Positions 34,882 through 44,901 of a DNA stretch of 64,000 bases are shown piece by piece (the first letter of the stretch is position 1; every line of letters begins with the position of its first letter). The notes under the pieces are model-generated. The model saw only the letters and a list, made by a program, of their open reading frames with translations, ran no database searches and was not told the origin of the DNA. The translations under genes were made by a program, and so were the position numbers. The DNA comes from Ditylenchus dipsaci (lineage: Eukaryota; Nematoda; Chromadorea; Rhabditida; Anguinidae): assembly GCA_004194705.1 (NCBI GenBank), contig SADC01000098.1, forward strand, positions 62,001 to 126,000, in the 5' to 3' direction.

Positions 34882-34990
34882 TTAAAAAATATGCGCCCCG
34901 TTTTTTTAACGCCCCCGCTCTAATAAACGCCCCCCTTAGAGAAACTTTGAAAAATAAGCACCCCGGGGCGTTTATTAGAGGAATACGGTA
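34882..34990. mobile_element. CCGTATT-type MITE, short GC-rich variant
   Basis: The right end is GGGGCGTTTATTAGAGGAATACGGTA-like, and the left is a diverged GCGCCCCGTTTTTTTAACG. Internal CTCTAATAAACGCCCCCC matches the complementary arm. Related to 1580-1628. Confidence 0.55.
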
Positions 34991-35310
34991 TGAGCATAGC
35001 TCTTGTTTTTAACGATTTTTGTCACGGAGAAATCTACTTTTAATAATTCTAGCGAGTTTTTGAAAAAAAATCTCTGTATTGTCACTTATTTTTTCAATTT
35101 TTGAAAAAAGTCAATTTTAAACTTAATGGCTTGTTTGAAAGCGCATTTAATATCAGTCTGAAAAAGTATTTAATTTAAAAAAATTGATAAAGAGGTCAAC
35201 TAGCCGATTTTAAGTCCGCACCCATTTTTTGTGACTAAAAATTTAAAAAACGTGTTTTGTCAAGTTTCCGACTCGAGACACGCAAGATCTGTTCATGCAG
35301 AGGTGTTTAA

Positions 35311-36588
35311 CATAATCATCATTTTAGGTACAGTCTAAGCTCGGTACTCCATTTATCCGGTACCCTCGGTTATACGGCACCTCAATTATCCAGCTTCAGG
35401 AAACCGAAAAAACGAGGTGTAACGTTGTCAAGTAAACTTTAGTCTATTATCAATAAGTCCATTACCATCTTTATATAGGAGTTGGACTGAGTAAGTAACG
35501 CTGTTTTTCGTTTATTTTTAAGTTTTTATCAAGCCAAAGTCGATGTGTCATGCTAAATTTTATTGTAATTGGTAGTATTGAGAGTGCTCTTTCGATTGTG
35601 ATATCGTAGAGCATTGAGTCTTGAGCCGGTTTTGAGAATTCAGCAAATTAAGCATCGAAATTAACCAAATACGAAACATGGAGCATAACGAATTTGAATC
35701 TTTTTTGTCTCGAGAAGAATCAAAATTTATTAGTCAAATTTTTTATTTCGGTAGCTAAACCGAATGCACATCTGTCTTTAGACTTCAGGTATTATTCAGG
35801 TGTATATTCAGGTATTAATACCTGATACCCGACCACCCCGAATAAAATTATAAGCACCCAAATTACACCAAAGCATTTTATATCAACTTAGGTCACCCTA
35901 AAGTCTCTTTAACGACTCACTCAAAGCATTTAGAACCCCTTCAAAACGGCCGAAAAATTTTTAACCACCCAAACTAAACCAGACTACCGTATTCTCTCTA
36001 TTAGTTCCACATGTGAGATTATTTTTCAATCGTCCGAAAATCGAAAAATTTGGGTTCGATCTCGAGATTTTTGGGTGCTCAACCGAAATCCAAAAAGTGG
36101 AATCAGTAGAGCTCGTGGGAGTCAAGAAAATGCATTAAACAGCTTTGTTAATTTTTTGTCTGAGCTGAGATACAGATTCTCAAAGTTGGGGTGTGGGTTT
36201 AATAGAGAGTGTGCAACTAATAGAGAGAATACGGTACTTCAAATTACTGTTAACAAGATTGAGCCACCGCAAACCACTTCTAATCACCCTGAACCACCTC
36301 AAATGATCTTAAAGCCCTTCAACCACTTGAAATCAGCACAAACACATATTTTACGCCCGTGAACACGGAGATACCTTAAAAAGTGGTGCGGAGGAGTGAT
36401 AGTTGCTCGGCAGCGTAAGAAGTTAAAGCGTAGTGTTTAAAGACATATTTCAGTAATGAATTCTAAAAAAAGTTAAACGTCTGTAAGGCGCCGGTCTACC
36501 CTCGTCTATCAATATTCAATAAACATATATTAACAATTCATTTTTTCAGATAAAATTTTTCTTCAATAATTTTGTAAAAGTTTGAAGA
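35311..36588. other. No exon seen; decayed tandem and transposon ends
   Basis: TACAGTCTAAGCTCGGTACTCC near 35333 is a pogo-like end without a partner. About 35815-36355 is a loose repeat of ACCACCC/CACCTCAAA motifs interrupted by a MITE (35985-36236). TTTTTTCAG at about 36541-36549, 40 bases before an ATG, may be a trans-splice acceptor. Confidence 0.4.
35985..36236. mobile_element. CCGTATT-type MITE, 252 bp
   Basis: Starts TACCGTATTCTCTCTATTAG and ends CTAATAGAGAGAATACGGTA. It has the shared core (CCAAAAAGTGGAATCAGTAG, GAGCTCGTGGGA) and is nearly full length relative to 14699-14951. Confidence 0.85.
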
Positions 36589-39500
36589 ATGAGTCAACTG
36601 TTTGCTTTTTCGTGCTATTTCCTTTTTTTGGTGATCTGTTTAGAAGCAATCCCAAAATCAGGAAAACAAAATTCGTCATCACTTATAGAAACTAATATAA
36701 AACGAAATTGAAATATTTAAGCTTTGAAATAGATCAGCTGATAAAGAAAAGAATTCTATGAGAAGGGATATTTTTATTGTAAATTATTTCGAAATAATAG
36801 GAAAAGTAGGTTTTCTAATTATATTTATAACTTTACGTTCATTGATTTGTTAGCAACAACGTCGTTTTGAAGAGTTTGTACAAGAAAATAATACAATGAA
36901 AAAAACAATTGACCCAAACATTGGTGATGTTGAACAAGTAGATGTAAGACATTTTTCAGTCAAGGAAATTGTTTTGAAAATGACAATAATCGATGTAACG
37001 CCTGTAATACATAAAAAAAATGCAGCTGAACATATTGTTAATGAAATTCGCAATGCTCCGTTAAAGAATATCGATACTCTTGCTATGGTAAGTTTTTTGA
37101 GATTTCATTTCACTGACAAAGGAACCGTTCGTTAAAATTCGAATTTTTTTTAAATTTAAAAAAAGTTTCTTAAAACATCACTGTCAGACGTTGAATCGAA
37201 AAGTAACAAAAAGGTCATGATGATCAGAATGACGAAACTGTGCGTTTTGTGCGAAATTTTACCCTTAGCACGATGGCGGAAAAAAAATTCGGAAAAAAAG
37301 ATTCGAACGGTGAAACAGCATTTGAAAATAGATATTTTTTCAGTATTTCGAACCATCTGAAATCGGAGCAAATATGGTCGGTACGGAGCACTTGAACCTG
37401 AGACACGCCGGATTCGCGTTTAGCGTAGTCAAATTGCTTATAAAAATGCTCTTTAAAGTAGAATTATACTTTCAAATTTTGAATTCCGCTCAAGACAATG
37501 AATATTTAAATTTAAAAACTTTATATTTTTCAAGGATTCAAATACTTTTCGTCTTGAGCGGAATTCAAAATTTGAAAGAATATTTCTACTTTAAAGAGCA
37601 TTTTTATAAGCAATTTGACTACGCTAAACACGAATTCGGCGTCAGATATGTAAGTTTGACTAGAAAAGACAGAGTTTCACGTCAAAATGGTTTTAGGATA
37701 ATTTTTTGATTTTCTTTGGACTTTTGCTTCACACTCTAAAACTCGTATTTTTAATTTCTTCGGAGCTATATGTGGTGCAGTTTTTCTTGCTCTGTAGAAT
37801 GATGTATAACAACAACCGAACGACACCTATTTTTGCATTTCCAAGTGACAACAAGGTTTTTGAAAAATGACATGATTTTTTCTTTTGCCCGAAAATCTGA
37901 AATTTTATAACCGTAAATGTATAAACGATGTATCAATAGAAAGCTCTTTTCATTCTTTATCGAACAAGTCATGATTTGTTGTAAAATGACTTGGATAATG
38001 GACTGAACGTAATAAAAATTTCGAAAATGTGGAAATTTTAAAATAGCGTTTTTACCTGACTTTCGAATATCCAACCACCCATAGTGTATTTATTAAAAAT
38101 GATCACCATGAAATTCTGATTGCAACGGACCTAAAGGGCCGCTCGCGTGTTCGAGTGTTAATTAACCTACCACCATTGCTTGGCGATACTCCGCTCTTGA
38201 CTGCGAGATTCTCCGCTCCGAGCCAAGAGCAGGAGCGAAAATTCTCTAGCTAAAAGACAAGAGCAAGAGCAGGGTGAAAATTTTTAGACGAAGAGCCAGG
38301 AGCTGGAGCAAAACTTCTGAAATGCCAGCGCTGCCCACCACCCATGCGTCTCAAAAGTTCAAAATGATTCATCGGGGCTATCCATCGTTATTATTATCTA
38401 TTTTTTACGGCACAAATGACTATTTTTATTAACACTCCGCCTCCCAAGTGTAGTAATTGCCAGAATCGACTCAGAATTTATCGCTGAACACGATAATGCA
38501 AAACATTTTGAAAAAAAGTTGGTATGAGATAGTGAAACCCCTCTTGAAAGTAGGCCGTTTTTTGGTCACCATCAACCACCTAAAATTTTGAGAAATTAGA
38601 TGGTCGTCACCAAAATTTCTATTTCACCTAGGCGTAACACCACTCAAAAATATTAAGCTGGATCAGAGCTATCTATTGAGCCCAAATTTGCATCAGAGTG
38701 ATCATTTTTTCACAGAGAATTTACGATTTTCCCTCAAAGATCCAGTTTCTGGATATCCTTCTTTTCGACACTAAAATGGCTATCACTCTGCCTAGAAATC
38801 ATTTCTAGCTAAAAGATCCATAGAACATGAAAAAACAAATCTTGCGGTTATTTTGGCACTAAAAACAGCAATAGTTTATCAAAAAATTGAGACAAATTAT
38901 GCAAAATTAATATATAGTTGTAGCGCAACTTTTCTATACAGTCAACTCTCGCTATAAGAGCACCCTAGTATAACGGCATTTCCACTATAATGGCACTTTG
39001 AAAACGATTTGGTTGGCCAGCAAAGAATAAGGCATATTTACTTCCACTTTAACGGCACTCCAATATTTGTACAATGAAATACTCTCCATATAACGGCACT
39101 TCGACAACTTGGTGTGAATTTAAAAAAGCAAAGTTCTGCCACGAAAATTATACACTATACTATACACTCTATTTCTCTGTGTATAAAATATTTTATTTTT
39201 TTCCCAATTTCATTCAAGCTCGTATTTTTGCGCGTTTTTTTTCGTCTCTCACCTTTTTTTGTTGTAGTTCACGATGGCTACACCTGAGAAGCGCTCTGCT
39301 GTCAAGCTGAAAGTTAAAAAATCAATCATTGAAGCTGCTGCAAATAACAAAAATCAGACGAAGATGACCTAACAATTCAAGATACCAAGCGGGACGCTTC
39401 AGTATACTTATGCGTTCGTGTTTTTTTGGAATCTGGATTGGGATTTTCAAAATAATTTCAAACTTTAGGGTTTGGGATTGGAATTTCAAAATTCTGAGAA

Positions 39501-41712
39501 TCCCAGAAGGATTTGGGATTTTTTGAAAATCAAACAGTTGATCAACTATTCAATCATTTTATTTTATTCCAAACAGAACTTAACATACTCCAGAGCTGTT
39601 TTCAAAATATCAGGCTTTCTGCGGTGTTCGGAGCAAGATACTGTTAATGTTCTAATAGAGCCCCTCCCCAAAAGTCGGAAAATGTACCCAAAATTCTTTT
39701 TGTCGATTTCACAATTGTTTCTTGTAGTTAATTCACATGATCATTAACAGATATATACTGAAAATGACGCCAAGAAACAGGGCTGGATTTTGAGTACAAA
39801 GTTGCAAATAAGTATGTAAATAAAATTACAAAAAACGCCATTTCCAAATTAATATCGAATAGTCCTGGACAGACTAACAATTGTGAAATCGACAAAAAGA
39901 ATTTTGGGTACATTTTCCGACTTTTGGGGAGGGCTCTATTAGAACATTTACGGTAGCTTCTTTTGTAACGGAAAATCTCCATCGCGTGACTAAAGAGCTG
40001 CTCACTGGCCACGGAAGTTGGAGGCGCTGAAAGGTCGGGAAGAGGATCACATTCTTTTGCCAATAGATGAGCGGATCGGACGACATGGGTTCAGTATTAT
40101 TATATGTTTTGAACCATTTCGCCGATAATTAAAAAAAATCAAAAATGGGCAGAAACAAATATGACGACAAACAAAAGTTCTAACTCGGTGCTCTCATAGG
40201 CGAGTCGTCCGTCGATTCGCAGAGAAGAACTACGCCAATCCTGCCATTCTCAAGTACAGCGATGCCCTGGACGAGGCGTTCTACCAAGTGCGCAGGAGAA
40301 CGCAAGAGCAAAGCAAACTCACACATTTTTTTTAGTTGCTCAGTGATATTTTTATCGTTATGTTACGTTTGAACAAAATTTCGAAATTGAATGTTTTGTA
40401 TGTGATATAAGTCACAATGTAGCGGACTCTCGATATAGCGGCACTTCATATTATTTCGGTTCAAGAACTCTCGTTACAACGGCACCTCCACTATAACGGC
40501 ACTCTCGCTATAACGGCAGTTGGACTCGGTCCTGTGGGGTGCCGTTATAGCGAGAGTTGACTGTAACTATATTCCCGCTAAAAAAACTTCAATTCTGACA
40601 CCGATTTCGTGTTCAGCGTAGTCGATTGCTTGTAAAACTGCTCTTGAAGTTGAAAAGTCACTGTCAAATTCCGAAGCTCAAGACAAAAACGTTTAAATTT
40701 AAAATTTGAATATTTTTGTCTTGAGCGGAATGCGGAATTTGACAGTGACTTTTCAACTTCAAGAGCAGTTTTACATGCGAATCGACTACGCTGAACATGA
40801 ATTCGGTGTCAGAATCGAAGTTTTTTCAAGCGGGAATAATGTTATAGAAAAGTTGCGCTACAACTTATATATTGATTTTGCATAATTTGTCTCAATTTTT
40901 TGATAAACTATTGGGCGCTAGTAGCGAATACCCCCCCAAGCATCCGACCTTTAAAAATTGCTGTAACTACCCTTGCAAACAACAAGTTTAGGCTTAGCCC
41001 TTAGGCTTGGGGGTAGGCCAGCGTACGGAAGTTGTGACTAATGAAGAGTTTGCGCACATTTTCCGGGTCTGGGACATAAATTTGGGTACTTTTTACTATA
41101 GTAAAAAAAGTGAAAATCGTTGGGGGGGGTATTTGCTACTAGCGTCAACTATTGCTGTTTTTAGTGCCAAAATAACCGCAAAGATTTTGTATTTTCATGT
41201 TCTATTAATCTTTTAGCTAGAAATGATTTCTAGGCAGAGTGCTAGCCATTTTAGTGTCGAAAACAAGGATATCCAGAAACTGGATCTTTGAGGGAAAACC
41301 GTAAATTCTCTGTGAAAAAATGATCACTCTGATGCAAATTCGGGCTCAATAGATAGCTTTGATCTAGCTTAATATTTTGAGTGGTTTAACGGTGAATTAA
41401 GGTGAATTAGAAATTTTGATGACTACCATCTAAATTTCTCAAAATTTTAGGTGGTTGATGGTGACCAAAAAACGGCCTACTTTCAAGAGGGGTTTTCACT
41501 ATCTCATACCAACTTTTTTTCAAAATGTTTTGCATTATCGTGTTCAGCGATAAATTCTGAGACGATTCGGCAATTACTACGCTTGGGAGGCAGAGTGTTA
41601 AACAAATTTTTAGATACAAAACAAAATCTATTATGTTATGAAAGCAGATCTTAAAGAATATGTAGAACAATTGATAAACAAATTCCGTTCGGTATATAGT
41701 GAAAAACATGAG
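36589..41712 (+). CDS. Putative secreted protein gene, partial exon set
   Basis: I do not recognise this gene. Three pieces support it. (1) At 36589 an ATG follows a TTTTTTCAG acceptor and opens a 40-codon frame with a signal-peptide-like start (MSQLFAFSCYFLFLVICLEA). (2) An exon at 36854-37087, from TTGTTAG to ATG|GTAAGT, has 78 codons, charged and probably helical, phase 0 at both ends. (3) An exon at 41614-41712, from TTTTTAG to GAG|GTAAGT, has 33 codons, also phase 0-0. Exons 2 and 3 therefore join cleanly across a 4.5-kb intron filled by the palindromic transposon complex at 38429-41602, which ends only about 10 bases before the third exon. The junction between the signal-peptide frame and exon 2 is not settled (a TTG|GTGATC donor near 36631 would fit). 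No end exon was found; it might run into 44815-44962. Confidence 0.45.
37398..37650. mobile_element. Foldback element of the AGCGTAGTC family
   Basis: The arms share GCGTTTAGCGTAGTCAAATT, GCTCTTTAAAGTAGAA and GAATTCCGCTCAAGAC with their complements. The same layout occurs at 40575-40836, about 52600-52780 and, one arm only, at about 63555-63660. Confidence 0.75.
38937..40565 (+). mobile_element. Decayed pogo/Tigger element with transposase remnants
   Basis: The ends are TACAGTCAACTCTCGCTATA and TATAGCGAGAGTTGACTGTA, with TA flanks and subterminal ATAACGGCACT repeats. At 39273 a frame starting MATPEKRSAVKLKVKKSIIE reads like the N-terminal helix-turn-helix of pogo/CENP-B-type transposases; it meets a TGA/TAA-type stop after about 32 codons, followed by IPSGTLQ. 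At about 40224-40335 a second frame (NYANPAILKYSDALDEAFYQ ... ) continues the CENP-B-like region. The DDE catalytic part is absent, so it is non-autonomous. Confidence 0.75.
39639..39955. mobile_element. CCGTATT-type MITE inside the pogo-like element
   Basis: The ends are TACTGTTAATGTTCTAATAG and CTATTAGAACATTTACGGTA. Long arms contain CCCCAAAAGTCGGAAAATGT and its complement. It interrupts the transposase remnants, so it is younger than that element. Confidence 0.65.
40575..40836. mobile_element. Foldback element of the AGCGTAGTC family
   Basis: The arms share GTGTTCAGCGTAGTCGATTG, CAAGAGCAGTTTTAC and TTTTTGTCTTGAGCGGAAT with their complements, around an AATTTAAATTTAAA-like centre. It lies directly beside the right end of the pogo-like element. 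Confidence 0.75.
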
Positions 41713-42104
41713 GTAAGTCTTCTTTTCAAGACAATCTAAAAGCTAAAATATGACTTAAAAGCACTATTGAATGTCATTTTATGAGGATTCTGAATCTGAA
41801 GTCTTTTCTATGGATACATGACTCTGTGCAATAACTTTCCATACTTTTCGTGAAATTCTAAATTTATAGAAAAGGCGTAATTTAGTTCTTCTAGATTTTC
41901 ATGCGTGAAAATTTTTTTCGTATGTAGACAAACGACACACCATTAAAGAGACCAGACAAAGTGCTTTTTTTTTTTGAAAAAAAAAAACAGAATGAAAAAA
42001 AACAATACCTCACCATGATGATTCGTCGCGAAAAATTGGGATTTTGGGAATTGGGAACCCATTCTCAGATATCCGATTTTAAGATATTCCTGGGGCCTAT
42101 TGCA

Positions 42105-42260
42105 ACAGATGAGAGTTGATAGTTGAGAGTTGAGAGTTGATAGCTGATAGTTGATAGTTGGTAGTTGATAGTGTTGCAACAGCTGAGAGTTGAGAGTTGA
42201 TAGTTGATAATTATCAGAAAAAAACGGTGGGTGGGAATGGTCACCCACCGTTTTTTTTTG
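42105..42260. repeat. GTTGATAGTTGAGAG tandem repeat with hairpin end
   Basis: About fifteen copies of 7-bp units (TTGATAG/TTGAGAG) in two blocks, each introduced by TTGCAACAG. Then comes the hairpin AAAACGGTGGGTGGG...CCCACCGTTTT at about 42219-42255. Confidence 0.65.
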
Positions 42261-42272
42261 ATAGTTGTTAGT

Positions 42273-42620
42273 GATATTTAAAATGTTCATAAAAATGAAA
42301 ATAAACTATGCCATCATATGCAAAATGGTGTAGGGAATTGGGTTTGTTAAGACCAAAACTCGACTTTCCACACCAAAACCCCAAAACCTGGGTGGGTATC
42401 ACTTGGTCAGGTGGTATCACTGGGTCAGATATATCCACCTGGATGGACTGAAAAATAAAATGTTCATAAAAATGAAAATAAACTATGCTATCATATGCAA
42501 AATGGTGTGGGGAATTGGGTTTGTCAAGACCAAAATTCCAATTTTCGACACGAAAACCCCAAACATGGGTATGTACCACTTGGTCAGGTGGATATCCACC
42601 TGGAGGACCTGAAAAATAAT
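42273..42620. repeat. Direct dimer of a 160-170-bp repeat
   Basis: Two head-to-tail copies begin TGTTCATAAAAATGAAAATA and contain ATGCAAAATGGTGT, CCAAAACCTGGGTGG-like and GGTCAGGTGGATATCCACCT blocks. The long minus-strand frame over it is a repeat translation. Confidence 0.7.
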
Positions 42621-43879
42621 TTCTTTGTTTATAATCATAATCATAAAAGTTTCCTGGCCGAAAATTAGGAATTTGGCACACTTGCTCCCCGCGACTAATT
42701 TTAGTGTAACAAAATTTCACCTTCATACACAAACAAACACATTTCTCGAGTTTGTACTCGCTTACGGTCCGACACTTTTTAACACGATTTTTGCCGAAAG
42801 TGATTAGTCAGTATGGGCCTTCGGTCTTTTTTCTCTTAGCATAAAACACTCGTACGGAAACATTTACTCTTTTAACGTTCTGCCATAACATTGGGCCTCT
42901 TTTATTCCCTTCTCCCTGTACAACTCTTATTCTCCTTAAATTTCAAAAGGCTCCAATTCGAATTTTTGAAATTCTGACCAAAAACCATGGTACAGTCCCC
43001 TTTCGATTTAGTGTAGCTATCGAAGACAAAAAAACATACAGTCAATATAGAGTAAACTGTACCCCCTGTAGTTCAAGAAATTTTTTTCTGGGATTCGAAA
43101 AAACACGCGGCTTTTTCGTAAAATCGGAGTCGAGAAACTCGAGGTTAACTCCTCCATCCGAGCACTATGCGTGGGTGATTGATTTCTGAACAGCAACCGA
43201 TTTTTATTGTCGAAAATGAACGGGTGAAAATAGGGCTGTCTTTTTTGCACGCAGTTGAGTTCTCGTTGATTTCTCTCATTAGTTGCCGTTGATTTCTCTG
43301 ATGTTGCTGACATTGATGTTGCTAACATCCATGGCAAGAGTAAGCAATAACGGTGTCTTAGTACCTCTGCATGTTAAATTTGTGGAACACTCTTAAAAGG
43401 GTGTTTCACACATAAAAAGCCCAGATGAACATCATGAAATTCATTTTTTCTTTAGAATAGATTTTTTAAACAACTTGAGGAAAAGCAAAAACTGCAAAAA
43501 GTTGGGAGTGCGGGGTGCAATTTAGCTAGAAATACTTTTTTGAATAGGTTGAAAACTTTAATTATTGGGTATTATCATAAGTTCCAGGAACACTAGTATG
43601 ACCTTTTTTGGCGAAAATTCTTGAATCTGATGTTTTTGTCAATTGATATTTTGTTTATAAATTGATGTTTACCACCATCAGAACAAAGAAAATTGAGAAA
43701 ACAAATTTTCTGCACTTATTTTGCTCTGGTCCTCCTGCGGACATTTTCTACCTGTACAAAAATATTTCAATTTTAAAATCAGAAACAGATTTTTATCACG
43801 ATTTTTCAGTCATATTTGTTAGTTTGAATTAATCTCGGTTGGTCTCGAGCGGAATTCCAAACATATTTTTGTTACAATA

Positions 43880-44170
43880 ACTATATAGTGCTATTGTATG
43901 TAAAATCGTACGGTGGATAGAGTTTGTTAAGATCAAAATCGTGATTTTCCCCACTGAAATCTCAAACCTAGGGTAGATACCGCCAGACCAGGTGGAAATC
44001 CACCGGAAGGCCTAAAAATGAAAAAGATGAAAATTTTGAAAAAAAAAACCATGCTATCATATGTAAAATCATGTGGGAAATTAGGTTTTTTAAAACCGAA
44101 ATTGCGATTTTTCCTACTAAAATCCCAAAACCTGGAGTAGGACCACATGATCAGGTGGATATCTACCTGG
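43880..44170. repeat. Second dimer of the 160-bp repeat, diverged
   Basis: Two copies with TGCTATCATATGTAAAATC, AGGTGGAAATCCACC and AGGTGGATATCTACCTGG, in the same orientation as 42273-42620. Confidence 0.6.
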
Positions 44171-44901
44171 ATCTTAAACCTAGGAGCAGCTATGAACCCG
44201 AAAGCCTGGTGGTACGAACAGAAAAGAAACAACTATTTTTTAGATTTTTCTCAACTATGGTCCGATTTTTCCAGCACGATTTTTAGTATTATTTGTGGAA
44301 AGTGGCTCTAGGCTCTCGGTGAAGTCTAGGCTCTCGGCCTTTTTTTTTATTTGCAATGCATTTGATATTTGATATGCGGCACTTTTTGGCAAACGATATT
44401 CCTTATTTGATATCTGAAAAAATTGCAAATTTTTATGAAAAAATTTAATAAATTTTTTTATAAAAGTTTAAACCAATAAAAAAAAGAGTGTTCAAAGTCT
44501 AGTATAATGACGAGTAGCGTTCAAGGTTTCTGTGTATAGTATCGGATTCCCTTGACACCCTTACAACAGACATACCCCTTGATTTTGACGATCTGCACCT
44601 TAGCCCGGAGTGAACAGTTTGCAAAGCTGTTTCTTGCATTTCATTAAGAAACTTCACTAATTTCTCTTTTGAAATTTCAGTTAAGCTTCCAGAAATTTCA
44701 AAATATTGTTAAAAAAATTTAAATTTTTCGATAATCAAAACCTGGTCACAATATACGCATTTTTATTTTCCTATACAGATATTTTTTGAATTTAAATTTC
44801 AACTGTTTCAGATATTTAAACTTTTTAATACTTCAGGTTGTTCTGGAGAAAAACCCAAAATATTTTTTCAAGCAATTTACTCAACATCAAATAAAAGACT
44901 A

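Larger units (their letters stand above)
33944..35310. repeat. Large imperfect palindrome with nested MITEs
   Basis: The left arm 33944-34185 (TTAACACCTCGAGGACGG, GTGTCTCGAGTCAAAAACACG, AAATGGGTGCCGACTTAAAA) is matched inverted by the right arm at about 35100-35310 (GACTCGAGACACGCAAGA, AGAGGTGTTTAA). The middle holds two CCGTATT-type elements. Element class unknown. Confidence 0.65.
38429..41602. mobile_element. Large palindromic element split by nested insertions
   Basis: The left arm about 38429-38936 and right arm about 40840-41602 are inverted copies (AACACTCCGCCTCCCAAG against CTTGGGAGGCAGAGTGTT; AGATCCAGTTTCTGGATATC near the middle of each arm). Between the arms lie a pogo-like element (38937-40565) and a foldback (40575-40836). 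The right arm has an extra insert at about 40915-41145 bounded by GCTAGTAGCGAATACCCCC and GGGGGGTATTTGCTACTAGC. The 5' side has no transposase frame. Confidence 0.75.
41713..44901. other. No firm gene; repeats
   Basis: Holds the GTTGATAGTTGAGAG repeat (42105-42260) and two dimers of a 160-bp repeat. TACAGTCCCCTTTCGATTTA near 42993 is a stray pogo-like end. An open stretch with acceptor TTTCAG from about 44815 runs in frame into the ATG at 44902 and could be an upstream exon. Confidence 0.4.

Noticed and set aside
39728..40086. Minus-strand frames with KSRKMYPKF
   Set aside because: They span a MITE arm that also appears inverted at 39660-39720.
42268..42732. 154-codon minus-strand frame
   Set aside because: Internal duplication mirrors the 160-bp DNA dimer; a repeat translation.
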